Positions 1 through 8,376 of a DNA stretch of 64,000 nt are shown one piece after another. The notes beneath the pieces are model-generated. The model had not been told where the DNA came from and did not search any database. It saw only the letters and a list, made by a program, of their open reading frames with translations. The DNA comes from Rhodovastum atsumiense (GTDB lineage: Bacteria > Pseudomonadota > Alphaproteobacteria > Acetobacterales > Acetobacteraceae), in assembly GCF_937425535.1 (NCBI RefSeq), contig NZ_OW485601.1, positions 921,001 through 985,000 on the forward strand, read 5' to 3'. Made by a program: the position numbers and the translations under genes. How positions within the stretch are numbered: position 1 is the stretch's first letter; every line of letters begins with the position of its first letter.

Positions 1-543
1 GAGGAAGAAACGCCGATGATCTGGCGTGGCCCCATGGTAATGGGCGCGCTCGAGCAGATGATGGGCCAGGTGGCGTGGGGCCCGCTCGACGTGATGGTGG
101 TGGACATGCCGCCGGGCACCGGGGATGCGCAGTTGACCATGGCGCAGCGGGTGCGGCTGGCCGGGGCCGTCATCGTCTCGACGCCCCAGGACATCGCCCT
201 GCTCGATGCCAGGCGCGGCGTGCGCATGTTCGAACGCACCAGCGTGCCCGTGCTCGGGCTGGTCGAGAACATGAGCTATTTCTGCTGCCCGAACTGCAAT
301 CACCGCACCGAGCTGTTCGGCCATGGCGGGGCACGGCAGGAAGCGGCGCGGCTGGGCATCGACTTCCTCGGCGAGGTGCCGCTGCTGCTCGACATCCGCA
401 CCACGGCCGATGCCGGCACGCCGATCGTGGCCGCGGCACCGGAAAGTCCCGCGGCGCAGGCCTTCGCGGCGATCGCCGCGCGGCTGCGCCAGAAGTTGCC
501 CGTTGGCACGCAGGCCGCCGGACCACGGATCGTCGTGAGCTGA
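1..543 (+). CDS. Mrp/ApbC-type Fe-S cluster carrier ATPase (5' truncated)
   Basis: This is the C-terminal part (about 180 residues) of a P-loop ATPase of the Mrp/ApbC/NBP35 family, which carries and inserts iron-sulfur clusters in the cytoplasm. The frame is open from the first base, so the gene starts before the window. Visible family features are the VVDMPPGTGD block (Walker B/switch region), the VSTPQD stretch, and the CCPNC segment followed by NH, which holds the CxxC that binds the shared cluster. The Walker A loop lies upstream and cannot be seen. A hairpin with a short T-rich tail follows the stop, so this is probably the last gene of its transcript. The family call is firm; the substrate apoproteins are unknown. 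Confidence 0.9.
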   Translation, partial: EEETPMIWRGPMVMGALEQMMGQVAWGPLDVMVVDMPPGTGDAQLTMAQRVRLAGAVIVSTPQDIALLDARRGVRMFERTSVPVLGLVENMSYFCCPNCNHRTELFGHGGARQEAARLGIDFLGEVPLLLDIRTTADAGTPIVAAAPESPAAQAFAAIAARLRQKLPVGTQAAGPRIVVS

Positions 544-554
544 CTCACCAGCCG

Positions 555-585
555 CCGGGGGCCATCATGGCGGCCTCCGGTGTTT
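555..585 (+). terminator. Probable terminator after the Mrp-family gene
   Basis: A nine-base-pair stem (555-563 with 572-580, one G-U pair) encloses an eight-base loop and is followed by TGTTT. It starts 12 bases after the stop codon of the upstream gene. The T tract is short, so termination may be inefficient. Confidence 0.5.
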
Positions 586-655
586 CATTCCGACTGGTTC
601 CGACCCACACGGATACGCTTTTTAACATCATTTTTGCCCTCGACAGGCACCGTGA

Positions 656-2152
656 TCAGGCCGCCAGGGCCGCGCCTTCGATCCAGTTGCCGTGGAAGCC
701 GTGCGGCACCCGCCGCGGCAGCATGATCTCGGCCAGCGGCGGGGCGACGATGTCCACCGCGTCCAGCAACACGAACCGCGTGGCATCGGCGGCCAGATCG
801 TAGACATAGGCACCGATCCAGCCGTCGCCCTCCGCCCGCCGGGACGGATCCGCACCGGGGCGGGGAATGAACACCGGCTCACCCATTTCCTGGCCCTGGC
901 CGAAATCGTGCACGGCCACGTCGCCGCGCAGGAAATCATAGCGGGCGACCGCGCTGAAGGTGCTGGCGGGCCCGCGATGCCGACCCGCCAAAGGCATCCA
1001 GCCATAACGGTTGCGCCGTCCCGCCACCTGCCGGTCGATGCGGGGGAACTCGGCGATGTGGTCGCAGAGCTGGCTCCGCCGCGCCAGGCCGGTGGCGGGA
1101 TCGAGTTCCATCCGCCACAGCGATGGCATCGCCGTGCTCATGCCGCCGCCGAAGGAGGCATGCTGCACGTAATCCACGGCGATCCGCTCCGCCTGCTCGA
1201 AGGCGTTCATGAAGTGGAAAACGAAGAACGGATCGGTCCGGAACCACCGCACCGGTCCGCAGCCGTCACGCGGCACCAGGGCGATGCAGGTGCCGCGTTC
1301 GGGTTCCCAGGACAGCAGGCGCCGGCCCCTGATCGCGCTGGCCGGATCGATCAGGGTGGGGCAGAGGAAGAAGATGGCGTAGCGCGGCGTGACGGTGAAA
1401 TCATGCACCATGAAGGGGGCCGCGACATCGATCGGGATTTCCCTTGCGTGCTGCCCGGTGGGATCGATCACGATCAGAAAAAGATACGGAGGCGTCGGCA
1501 CATAGCGGAAGGCAAGCAGTTCGCCGGTGTGCGGATCGGTCTGCGGATGGGCGGTGAAGGCCGTCCGCACCTGCCCGTTGAAGTCGCATGGCCCGATGGT
1601 CCGCAGATCGGGACCAAGCTCGATCGGCAGCCCGCCTTCCCACAGCGCCAGGGTGCGGCCGCCATGGTGGATGACATTGGTGTTGGCGGTGTTCTTGAAG
1701 GGACTGGGATCGCCATCCGGGCCGATCAGCGCCGGATCGGGCCATCTCGGCGTCAGCATGCCGCCATAGAGCGCCCGGCCTGCACGCTGCTCCGCCCGCA
1801 GCCCCGGGGTGAGCACGAAGCGGTTGCGGTAGGAGGCGCGGCCCTCCTGCAAGGCCAGGGCATGCACCATGCCATCGCCGTCGAACGGGAACGTGTAGGA
1901 AAGCGGCTTGAATTCCGGATTGGGCCCGTTGCGCAGATAGACCCCGGCGAGATCCTTCGGCAGTTCGCCGCGCACCGGCAGCGCCTCCACGGTCAGTTCG
2001 TCGCGGACCGGGGCGAACCCACCTTTGAGAAAGGGATTGGGCAGGCGATTGGGCCAGGCATGACCATGCAAGGCGAGATACAGGGCCAACAGCCCACCGC
2101 TTCGCACCGTTTCGGCCGAGGCGCGCAGCATTGCGCGCCGAAGCAAGCTCAT
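656..2152 (-). CDS. Carotenoid oxygenase (RPE65/CCD family)
   Basis: A 498-residue protein of the carotenoid cleavage dioxygenase superfamily: non-haem Fe(II) enzymes that split carotenoids, apocarotenoids or related stilbenoids with O2. The four iron-binding histidines are recognisable in AHPQTD, MVHDFT, FHFMN and the C-terminal PHGFHGNW segment. The N-terminal LRNGPNPEF and DGDGMVH stretches are also typical. Length is normal for the family. The ATG at 2152 was chosen because AAGGA sits just upstream; a longer frame to 2293 lacks family similarity in its first 47 residues. The N-terminus has a mildly hydrophobic helix that may be a membrane-association patch. The substrate cannot be told from sequence and no carotenoid synthesis genes are in the window. 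Confidence 0.88.
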   Translation of the reverse strand: MSLLRRAMLRASAETVRSGGLLALYLALHGHAWPNRLPNPFLKGGFAPVRDELTVEALPVRGELPKDLAGVYLRNGPNPEFKPLSYTFPFDGDGMVHALALQEGRASYRNRFVLTPGLRAEQRAGRALYGGMLTPRWPDPALIGPDGDPSPFKNTANTNVIHHGGRTLALWEGGLPIELGPDLRTIGPCDFNGQVRTAFTAHPQTDPHTGELLAFRYVPTPPYLFLIVIDPTGQHAREIPIDVAAPFMVHDFTVTPRYAIFFLCPTLIDPASAIRGRRLLSWEPERGTCIALVPRDGCGPVRWFRTDPFFVFHFMNAFEQAERIAVDYVQHASFGGGMSTAMPSLWRMELDPATGLARRSQLCDHIAEFPRIDRQVAGRRNRYGWMPLAGRHRGPASTFSAVARYDFLRGDVAVHDFGQGQEMGEPVFIPRPGADPSRRAEGDGWIGAYVYDLAADATRFVLLDAVDIVAPPLAEIMLPRRVPHGFHGNWIEGAALAA

Positions 2153-2334
2153 GGCTCGATCCTTTGTTGCTGTCGCCGGCAGCAACGCGGCGCAACCGCA
2201 ACGGATCGGAATACCGCGCGGATGTGCACTGGCAATCGGGCCAAGGCGGCGCCGCACCCGTGGGCACGCAACGGATGCGCAGGCATCCGTCACGATCGGG
2301 ACAACGGACCGCCGATATCAGGCGGAAGCGGGGA

Positions 2335-2592
2335 TCAGGACTTGTTGCGGGCGCTGCAGGCGATGGCCGAGCCGGCGGCACAGAGCAGCAGCAGGATCAC
2401 CCCGGCAACGATGTCGGCCGGATCGCCCGCACTGATCGCTGCCGCCGTCGTCCCGGCGAACAAGGTCAATCCCGCCATCGAAACCATGAGAAGACGGCGG
2501 CGATTTACCTCATCAAGGCGAGCGGAAAGCTCATCCAGCCATAGCAAGTACGGGCGCATTTCATTGGCTCGATCGCTGGGGTCAACAGGCAC
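2335..2592 (-). CDS. Small two-helix membrane protein, unknown function
   Basis: A frame of 85 residues. The first about 33 residues are polar and charged (LDELSARLDEVNRRR). Two hydrophobic segments follow (about residues 34-53 and 60-80), ending in a short basic tail. This layout suggests an amphipathic cytosolic N-terminus and a helical hairpin in the inner membrane. I recognise no family. It lies upstream of and on the same strand as the carotenoid oxygenase, 182 bases away, so they could share a transcript. A short inverted repeat sits just upstream of its start. It could be a real conserved small protein or a fortuitous frame; hydrophobic patterning and context favour real. Confidence 0.5.
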   Translation of the reverse strand: MPVDPSDRANEMRPYLLWLDELSARLDEVNRRRLLMVSMAGLTLFAGTTAAAISAGDPADIVAGVILLLLCAAGSAIACSARNKS

Positions 2593-2617
2593 GTCTTAGC
2601 GTGTTGCCCGGAAAAAG

Positions 2618-2635
2618 TCTCACATATTTGTGAGA
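2618..2635. promoter_or_regulatory. Inverted repeat upstream of the small membrane gene
   Basis: TCTCACA and TGTGAGA are separated by four bases (TATT). The element ends 26 bases before the start of the 85-residue gene, in an AT-richer patch. It could be a dimeric regulator site or a leader hairpin. The half-site order (TCACA then TGTGA) is opposite to a CRP/FNR site, so I do not assign a regulator. Confidence 0.35.
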
Positions 2636-2673
2636 TCACCCCACGAGAACCGTTTCGATTTCCTGCCTTGGCG

Positions 2674-2702
2674 AAAACCGCCGCCACTATCGAAGGCGGC
2701 GG
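2674..2702 (-). terminator. Rho-independent terminator of thyX
   Basis: Read on the minus strand, a perfect eight-base-pair GC stem (2695-2702 with 2678-2685) with a nine-base loop is followed by TTTT (2677-2674). It lies 18 bases past the thyX stop codon. Confidence 0.65.
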
Positions 2703-2719
2703 CCATCACACGACCGGGA

Positions 2720-3658
2720 TCAGCCCTCCCGGCCGAGCGCCGCCATCAGTTCCGCCCATTCGCGTTTGGACAAGCCGCTTCCGGCCGCCTCGACGGCCTC
2801 GCCGGCCAGCAGGCGCTTCACCACCGCCAGCATCGCCGCGGAGAAGGTGACCGCGCCGAGCCGGTAGTCGCGGAAGGCGGCAAAGGTGGCGGGCACCCAG
2901 GCCTCGACCGTCTTCAGCATGGCCTCGGCATAGACCCGGATCTCGTACTGGGCATGCGGGTCAGCCCGCAAAGAGAGGAAATGCAACAGGTTGTGCAGAT
3001 CCGTCTTCCAATACCATTGTGTGTAGGTGTTCAGGGTCAGGTTCATGCGGGCGAGTTCGCGCGCCAGCCCCTGCTTCGCCGGATCGGCCGGGTTGCCTGC
3101 CGCGTCCTCGTTGAGCATGTCCACGTAATGGTCATGGCAGCGGGCCGCGTCGCTGCGCAGGATGTCCAGCACCTCGGCCGCCTCGTCGCCGGTGAGCACC
3201 TCGCCGCGGCCCTGGCGGTTGACCGCGGACTGGGCGGCGAGCTGTTCGGGGGCCGGGATGTAGAATTCCCGGTCCAGGATCGAATAGCGGGCGGAATACT
3301 CGTTCACGTTCGCGGTGCGATGGCGGATCCACTGGCGCGCCACGAAGATCGGCAGCTTCACGTGGTACTTGATCTCGCACATCTCGAAGGGCGTGGTGTG
3401 CCGGTGGCGCATCAGGTAGCGGATCAGCGCGGCGTCCTCCGACACCTTGCGGGTGCCGCGGCCGTAGGAGACACGGGCGGCCTGCACCACGGCGCCGTCA
3501 TCGCCCATGTAGTCCACCACCCGCACGAAGCCATGGTCGAGCACCGGGATCGGGCTGTACAGCAGCTCCTCGAGTGCCGGCACGGTGGCGCGGCGCGTGG
3601 GCGCGGCCTGCGCCCGCTGGGCCGCGATGTCGGCCTGCTGCTGTTCGGTCAGAATCAT
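2720..3658 (-). CDS. thyX: Flavin-dependent thymidylate synthase ThyX
   Basis: FAD-dependent thymidylate synthase that methylates dUMP to dTMP using methylenetetrahydrofolate and NAD(P)H, in the cytoplasm. The ThyX signature RHRX7S is present at about residues 112-122 ([11 protein letters not shown]). Length (312 residues) is at the upper end for the family. The ATG at 3658 was preferred over an in-frame GTG at 3667 because GAAGGG is correctly spaced for the ATG and overlaps the GTG. It is divergently transcribed from ssrA. A clear terminator follows. Having ThyX here suggests, but does not prove, that the organism lacks ThyA. Confidence 0.96.
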   Translation of the reverse strand: MILTEQQQADIAAQRAQAAPTRRATVPALEELLYSPIPVLDHGFVRVVDYMGDDGAVVQAARVSYGRGTRKVSEDAALIRYLMRHRHTTPFEMCEIKYHVKLPIFVARQWIRHRTANVNEYSARYSILDREFYIPAPEQLAAQSAVNRQGRGEVLTGDEAAEVLDILRSDAARCHDHYVDMLNEDAAGNPADPAKQGLARELARMNLTLNTYTQWYWKTDLHNLLHFLSLRADPHAQYEIRVYAEAMLKTVEAWVPATFAAFRDYRLGAVTFSAAMLAVVKRLLAGEAVEAAGSGLSKREWAELMAALGREG

Positions 3659-3669
3659 CCGTTTCACCC

Positions 3670-3698
3670 TTCAATCCGGCGCCACACCACCCTATATT
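3670..3698 (+). promoter_or_regulatory. Candidate ssrA promoter
   Basis: TTCAAT (3670-3675) and TATATT (3693-3698) are separated by exactly 17 bases, just upstream of the acceptor half of ssrA. The -10 is good and the -35 is weak. It lies in the gap between thyX and ssrA. Confidence 0.45.
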
Positions 3699-3703
3699 CG
3701 TCC

Positions 3704-3985
3704 TGCCGGCTTGCCGGCTATGGCGATAAACGGTGCGTGGAATAAGCGTTGTGGACCCGGGGGCAGTGCCCGGCGCCTCCACCATGGACCCGGTGAACCC
3801 GAGTCGTGGCTAGGGGGGCGAAACAGGATCGACACGCGTGGTAAAGACCCATCTTTTGCCCGGCATGGTTCCGCCGTCATCGGGCCAATTCACAAGTGCC
3901 AACGACAACGTGGCGCTCGCTGCCGCTGCATAAGCGGTAAGCGCGGTCCGGGGGGCACCGGGCAACAGAAGCCCCCCAACTCTTC
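3704..3985 (+). ncRNA. ssrA: tmRNA, circularly permuted two-piece form
   Basis: Transfer-messenger RNA rescues stalled ribosomes and adds a degradation tag. The gene is permuted as in other alphaproteobacteria: the acceptor half comes first and ends in CGCCTCC plus ACCA (3774-3784), then a processed spacer (3785-3813), then the coding half from GGGGGCG (3814-3820). These two segments pair as the seven-base-pair acceptor stem with one G-U. The conserved GGATCGAC follows. The tag frame runs 3898-3933 and encodes ANDNVALAAAA and a stop. A seven-base-pair stem (3950-3956 with 3971-3977) follows as a downstream helix or pseudoknot. The T stem (3757-3761 with 3769-3773) is perfect, but the loop reads GGCAGTG. 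Outer ends are approximate. Confidence 0.9.
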
Positions 3986-3995
3986 CCTTCCCGCA

Positions 3996-4028
3996 CAGGA
4001 AAGGCCCCTCCCCGTCCGGGAAGGAGCC
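3996..4028 (-). terminator. Terminator of the DUF2382 gene pair
   Basis: On the minus strand a 12-base-pair stem (4017-4028 with 4003-4014, two G-T wobbles) is followed by TTTCCTG. It lies about 30 bases beyond the stop of the 344-residue gene. On the plus strand the same stem has two mismatches and no T run, so it is oriented for the minus-strand operon. Confidence 0.55.
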
Positions 4029-4059
4029 CCCTGTCAGCTCACGACGTGCGGTCAGTCCG

Positions 4060-5094
4060 CTATTTCAGTGGCTTGTCGGTCCGCGGGCGCGGCGCCTCCC
4101 CGGCCGTACGGGGGCTGGTGGTCTGGTCGTCCACCTCGACCTCGGTGTGCCGGACCGTGTCGGAGACATGTTCGGTACGCTCCCCGACATCCTTGCGCAC
4201 CACCACCTCCTCGGTGACCCGCGCGGTCTTCTGCACCACCGCCTCCTCGCGGGATTCGGTCATCTCGACCGTGCGGTCCTGGAAGGCGGCGGAATCGGCA
4301 CCAAGCTCGCGGCTGACCGGGCGGCGCTCGACCTGCACCCGCTCCTCCCGCAGGCGGACATCCTCCTCCACCGGCGTTTCCACAACGTAACTGCGCACCC
4401 GCACCGAGCCACGACCGGTGTTGCGCTTGCCGACCGCGAGCTGCTCCTCGACGATCGGGATCACCTCCTCGCCCTCGGCGCGCCGGCCGGGCGGGACGGC
4501 GGCGCGGCCGGACAGATCCGATGCGGTGGTGGCCACCGAGGGGGCAGCCGGCTTGGCCGTGCCGGTACCAAGCGTGTCGTCACGCTCACCCGCCGTGCCA
4601 TAGGCAACCGCCGTCCCGCTCGCCGCGGCCGGGTGCGGGCCGGTCCAGCCATGCGAGCGCCATTCGGTTTCCTGCTCATCGAGATCCACCGGATCATAGC
4701 CCTCCAGGATGGATCCCACCCGGTCGGCATCGGCCTCGCTGTGCACGCGGACCGTGAGCAGGGTTTGCCCGCGGTTGACGCCCTCGCGGTAGCTTTCCAG
4801 ATCCTCCCCGGTGAACAGCCGCTTGAGCGACTCCCAGATGCCGCCGCTCTCGGTGGTCGTGCTGCTGGTGGCCGGAGCGTCCTGGGAGGTAATCCGGATC
4901 TCGCTGGCCGGGGTTGCGGCATCGATCAGGGCCTGGCGCGCTTCCTCGGCACGGGCACGGGTGGCGAAAAGGCAGGCCAATGTCCGCCAGGCCGCCCCCC
5001 CCGTACGGGGTCCGTCCACCGCTTCCGTTCCGGCCACGGAACCGGTCTGCAGGCCGGGAACGCCTGCGCCTGGTCCGATCAGGGGATCACTCAT
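4060..5094 (-). CDS. DUF2382 (YsnF/AvaK-type) stress protein, long form
   Basis: A 344-residue hydrophilic protein. After a low-complexity start, residues about 35-150 resemble the general-stress GSP17M/YflT-like fold (ACLFATRARAEEARQALID). An Ala/Gly/Thr-rich linker follows, and the C-terminal third is the DUF2382 domain (EEVIPIVEEQLAVGKR, then RSYVVETPVEEDVRLREE), which is strongly charged. DUF2382 proteins are linked to desiccation or general stress in other bacteria; the molecular function is not established. The ATG at 5094 has AGGAAG upstream and overlaps the end of the preceding DUF2382 gene by eight bases, so the two are co-translated. Confidence 0.8.
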   Translation of the reverse strand: MSDPLIGPGAGVPGLQTGSVAGTEAVDGPRTGGAAWRTLACLFATRARAEEARQALIDAATPASEIRITSQDAPATSSTTTESGGIWESLKRLFTGEDLESYREGVNRGQTLLTVRVHSEADADRVGSILEGYDPVDLDEQETEWRSHGWTGPHPAAASGTAVAYGTAGERDDTLGTGTAKPAAPSVATTASDLSGRAAVPPGRRAEGEEVIPIVEEQLAVGKRNTGRGSVRVRSYVVETPVEEDVRLREERVQVERRPVSRELGADSAAFQDRTVEMTESREEAVVQKTARVTEEVVVRKDVGERTEHVSDTVRHTEVEVDDQTTSPRTAGEAPRPRTDKPLK

Positions 5095-5494
5095 CTCGCT
5101 TCCTTCCTTCCGTCGTTTCTGTATTGGCGCCCGTACGGGCAACCGTGGCCTGCTGGCGGCGCAACGTGACATCATGCCTCTGCAGGCGATGGACGGTGCG
5201 GCTGCGTACGTGCAGCTCCTCCCGCAGATAGAGGCGAATCGTCACAACCGCCCTTTCCTCGAGGACCGGGATGATGGTGACCTCACCCTCCTGTCGTGTC
5301 GGCGGCGCCGTCTCGACGAAGCGCCCAACCGGCACGTGCTCGACCGAAGCCCGGGTTTCGGCCAGGTTCACCGTGACCTGCTCGGTGTGCGGGACGGTAT
5401 TGATGTCGACGCGCACCCGTCCCGTCTCTATGGTGCGGGTGGTTATCCGCACCTCCTCGGCGGCAAGGGGCAGTATCTCCTCGTCACCAGGCAT
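5087..5494 (-). CDS. DUF2382 (YsnF/AvaK-type) protein, short form
   Basis: A 135-residue acidic/basic protein with the same DUF2382 pattern as its downstream neighbour (EEILPLAAEEVRITTRTIE, later VTIIPVLEERAVVTIRLYL) but without the N-terminal stress-like domain. It is probably a tandem paralogue. ATG at 5494 is preceded by GGAGG at a longish spacing of 12; an upstream frame to 5581 does not look coding. The TGA stop lies inside the next gene, which overlaps by eight bases. No transmembrane helix or signal peptide is seen. Function unknown. Confidence 0.7.
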   Translation of the reverse strand: MPGDEEILPLAAEEVRITTRTIETGRVRVDINTVPHTEQVTVNLAETRASVEHVPVGRFVETAPPTRQEGEVTIIPVLEERAVVTIRLYLREELHVRSRTVHRLQRHDVTLRRQQATVARTGANTETTEGRKRDE

Positions 5495-5666
5495 GGTGCT
5501 TGCTGCCTCCCTGCGGTCACCAGAGCGAACGCCCCCGCAGGCGGGGTGTTGTTCTTTGGGTGTTGAACTGCACGTGTTCACGCCCGCGCAACGGCGGCGG
5601 ACAGCACGCCCTTCCCCCGCCCGCCCCCTTTCGCTAATGGGAACCCCTTACGCGTGAGGCATTCCT

Positions 5667-6206
5667 ATGGATGACGATCCGACCGGGCAGGATGGGGAGC
5701 AGCGCCCGGAGAGCCTGCTTCCTTACGAGGAGTGGACCGAACAGGCCCTCCGTCAGGTGATGGTGCGGGCCCTTCAGTATGCGGCCGTGAACGGCCTGCC
5801 GGGCGGGCACCACTTCTACCTGACATTCCGCACCGACCATCCGCGCGTCGCCATTCCGGCGCGGTTGAAGGCGCAGTACCCGCAGGAAATGACCATTGTC
5901 CTGCAGCACCAGTTCTGGGACCTCGCGGTCGACGAGCCGGACGGGCTGATGACCGTCGGGCTGTCCTTCGGCGGGGTGCCGGCGACGCTGCGCATCCCGC
6001 TTGCCGCCATCACCGCCTTCGCCGATCCGGAAGTCCGCTTCGGCCTGCGCTTCCATGCCACCGAGCTGCCGGAGCCGGAACCCGCCGCCCCCGCCGAGCC
6101 GCAGGCCGAAGCCGCGCCGGAAGCAGCCCCGGAAGAGCCGCCGGCGACGCCGCAGGTCGTCAGCCTGGACGCCTTCCGCCGCCGCACGCCGCCCAAAGAA
6201 AGCTGA
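5667..6206 (+). CDS. sspB: ClpXP adaptor SspB, alphaproteobacterial type
   Basis: SspB tethers ssrA-tagged proteins to ClpX and so speeds their degradation by ClpXP. The first about 120 residues form the substrate-binding domain ([43 protein letters not shown]). A flexible Ala/Pro/Glu-rich linker follows, and the end VSLDAFRRR is the conserved ClpX-binding tail of the alpha family. Length (179 residues) is normal. ATG at 5667 has GAGG seven bases upstream. It lies 16 bases before the class I fumarase and about 1.7 kb from ssrA, whose tag it should recognise. A short inverted repeat (TGAAC-N7-GTTCA, 5564-5580) lies in the gap upstream. Confidence 0.93.
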   Translation: MDDDPTGQDGEQRPESLLPYEEWTEQALRQVMVRALQYAAVNGLPGGHHFYLTFRTDHPRVAIPARLKAQYPQEMTIVLQHQFWDLAVDEPDGLMTVGLSFGGVPATLRIPLAAITAFADPEVRFGLRFHATELPEPEPAAPAEPQAEAAPEAAPEEPPATPQVVSLDAFRRRTPPKES

Positions 6207-6222
6207 TTCGGGAGATCCGCCG

Positions 6223-7869
6223 ATGAACGCCCCGCTGGCGAGGCCGTCCAACTTCCAGTACGCCCCCCTCTTCCCGCTCGGGCCGGATGCCACCCCCTGG
6301 CGCAAGCTCGACGTCGCCGGCGTCACCACCCTCACCTGCGACGGGCGCAAGGTGCTGAAAGTGGCCCCGGAGGCGCTGTCGGAGCTGGCCTTCCAGGCGT
6401 TCCACGACGTCTCCCACCTGCTCCGGCCGGCCCATCTGGCGCAGTTGCGGGCGATCCTGTCGGACAACGAAGCCTCGGCCAACGACCGGTTCGTGGCGCT
6501 CGACCTGCTCAAGAACGCCGCCATCGCCGCCGGCGGGGTGCTGCCGATGTGCCAGGACACCGGCACCGCCATCGTGTTCGGCAAGAAGGGCCAGCGCGTC
6601 TGGGTGGAGGGCGACGAGGAAGAGGCGCTCAGCCTGGGCGTGCACCGCACCTACACCGAGACCAACCTGCGCTATTCGCAGATGGCGCCGCTGTCGATGT
6701 TCGAGGAAGTCAACACCGGCACCAACCTGCCGGTGCAGTTCGACATCTACGCCGCCCCCGGCGAGCATCACGCCGACGAATTCCACCTGATGTTCGTCGC
6801 CAAGGGCGGCGGCAGCGCCAACAAGACCTTCCTGTTCCAGGAAACCCGGGCGGTGCTCAGCCCGGAGAAGCTGCTGAAATTCCTGGAAACCAAGATCCGC
6901 ACGCTCGGCACCTCGGCCTGTCCGCCCTACCACCTGGCGATCGTGATCGGCGGCACCAGCGCCGAGACCACGCTCAAGACCGTCAAGCTGGCCTCCACCA
7001 AGTGGCTCGACACCCTGCCGACGGAGGGCAGCAAGACCGGCCACGCCTTCCGCGACACCGAGATGGAGCAGAAGGTGCTGGAGCTGACCCGCGCCCTGGG
7101 TATCGGTGCGCAGTTCGGCGGCAAGTATTTCTGCCACGACGTGCGCGTGGTGCGGCTGCCGCGCCATGGCGCCAGCCTGCCGATCGGCATCGGCGTCTCC
7201 TGCAGCGCCGACCGCCAGATCAAGGCCAAGATCACCCCGGAAGGCGTGTTCCTCGAGCAGCTCGAGACCGATCCGGCGCAGTACCTGCCGGAAATGACCC
7301 AGGACATCCTGGGCGGCGAGGTGGTGCGGGTGGACCTGAACCGCCCGATGGAGGAGATCCGGCGGCAGTTGTCGCAATACCCGGTCAAGACCCGGCTGTC
7401 GCTGTCCGGCACCATGGTGGTGGCACGTGATATCGCCCATGCGAAGCTGAAGGAGCGGCTCGACGCCGGGGGCGGCCTGCCCCAGTACATCAAGGACCAT
7501 CCGGTGTACTATGCCGGCCCGGCCAAGACGCCGAAGGGCATGCCGACCGGCAGCTTCGGCCCGACCACTGCCGGGCGCATGGACAGCTATGTCGCGGAGT
7601 TCCAGCAGGCCGGCGGCAGCTTCGTCATGCTGGCCAAGGGCAACCGCAGCAAGGCGGTGAAGGATGCCTGCAAGGCCCATGGCGGCTTCTACCTTGGCAG
7701 TGTCGGCGGCCCGGCCGCGCGGCTGGCGCAGGACTGCATCCGCAAGGTCGAGGTGCTGGAATACCCGGAACTCGGCATGGAGGCGGTCTGGCGCATCGAG
7801 GTCGAGGATTTCCCGGCCTTCATCGTGATCGATGACAAGGGCAACGATTTCTACGACGGGCTCGATTGA
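6223..7869 (+). CDS. Class I (iron-sulfur) fumarate hydratase
   Basis: An O2-sensitive [4Fe-4S] hydratase of the FumA/FumB type, interconverting fumarate and malate in the TCA cycle. The 548-residue length fits a single-chain class I enzyme, with the alpha-like part carrying the cluster and the beta-like part at the C-terminus ([18 protein letters not shown]). Candidate cluster cysteines are in [26 protein letters not shown] and [16 protein letters not shown] at 6223 has GGGAG at good spacing. It follows sspB by 16 bases, a linkage I have seen described for other alphaproteobacteria. The window also encodes class II FumC at 12697, so the cell can switch enzymes with iron or oxygen. A related tartrate dehydratase role is less likely. 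Confidence 0.93.
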   Translation: MNAPLARPSNFQYAPLFPLGPDATPWRKLDVAGVTTLTCDGRKVLKVAPEALSELAFQAFHDVSHLLRPAHLAQLRAILSDNEASANDRFVALDLLKNAAIAAGGVLPMCQDTGTAIVFGKKGQRVWVEGDEEEALSLGVHRTYTETNLRYSQMAPLSMFEEVNTGTNLPVQFDIYAAPGEHHADEFHLMFVAKGGGSANKTFLFQETRAVLSPEKLLKFLETKIRTLGTSACPPYHLAIVIGGTSAETTLKTVKLASTKWLDTLPTEGSKTGHAFRDTEMEQKVLELTRALGIGAQFGGKYFCHDVRVVRLPRHGASLPIGIGVSCSADRQIKAKITPEGVFLEQLETDPAQYLPEMTQDILGGEVVRVDLNRPMEEIRRQLSQYPVKTRLSLSGTMVVARDIAHAKLKERLDAGGGLPQYIKDHPVYYAGPAKTPKGMPTGSFGPTTAGRMDSYVAEFQQAGGSFVMLAKGNRSKAVKDACKAHGGFYLGSVGGPAARLAQDCIRKVEVLEYPELGMEAVWRIEVEDFPAFIVIDDKGNDFYDGLD

Positions 7870-7870
7870 A

Positions 7871-7898
7871 GGCGCCGGGATGGCGCCGCCCGTTTTCC
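7871..7898 (+). terminator. Possible terminator after the class I fumarase
   Basis: GGCGCC (7871-7876) and GGCGCC (7882-7887) form a six-base-pair stem with a five-base loop; GCCCGTTTTCC follows. The T run is displaced four bases from the stem, so this is only a moderate candidate. Confidence 0.4.
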
Positions 7899-7965
7899 TT
7901 TGTTCCGCCGGACCGGGGTTCCGGCTACACGGGCGGCATTGTTTCTGGCGGGCTGGAGTGAAGGA

Positions 7966-8367
7966 ATGCGTTTCTGCGTGGACCGGCTGGACCATCTCGT
8001 ACTGAACGTAAAGGACGTCGAGATCGCGGCGTCCTGGTATCAGCGCGTGCTGGGCATGGAAGTAGAGACCTTCGGGCGCGAGAACCGGACGGCGCTGAAG
8101 TTCGGCGGCCAGAAGATCAACCTGCGGCCGGTCGAAGCCGATGCGCATGCCTGGATCACCGCGCGCGCCCCGGTCGCGGGGGCGAACGACCTGTGCTTCG
8201 TCACTGCCGTCGCCAGTGCCGACGTGGTGGATCACCTGCACACGTGTGGCGTTGTCGTCGAGTTCGGCCCGGTGGAACGGCAGGGCGCGCTCGGTCCCAT
8301 GACCTCGGTCTATTGCCGTGACCCTGACGGCAACCTGGTGGAAATCGCCAGCTATCTGCGAGGCTGA
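7966..8367 (+). CDS. VOC superfamily (glyoxalase/bleomycin resistance fold) protein
   Basis: A 133-residue vicinal-oxygen-chelate protein. The two beta-alpha-beta-beta-beta modules are visible: DRLDHLVLNVKDVE-AASWYQRVLGM with its metal-binding His, and the C-terminal TSVYCRDPDGNLVEI with its metal-binding Glu. Members include virulence-protein-like dioxygenase homologues, glyoxalases and fosfomycin/bleomycin resistance proteins; the substrate cannot be assigned here. ATG at 7966 has GGAG seven bases upstream. A composite hairpin repeat follows the stop within ten bases, which separates it from the queuosine genes. Confidence 0.82.
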   Translation: MRFCVDRLDHLVLNVKDVEIAASWYQRVLGMEVETFGRENRTALKFGGQKINLRPVEADAHAWITARAPVAGANDLCFVTAVASADVVDHLHTCGVVVEFGPVERQGALGPMTSVYCRDPDGNLVEIASYLRG

Positions 8368-8376
8368 AACCGGGAT

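Noticed and set aside
5564-5580. TGAAC-N7-GTTCA palindrome as a possible LexA (SOS) box before sspB
   Set aside because: The alphaproteobacterial LexA site is a direct GTTC-N7-GTTC repeat, not this inverted one, and neither neighbour is an SOS gene.
5495-5666. EcfG-type general stress promoter (GGAAC-N16/17-CGTT) for the DUF2382 pair
   Set aside because: GAAC and CGTT elements can be paired only with a 19-base spacer and without the leading GG, so the match is not good enough.
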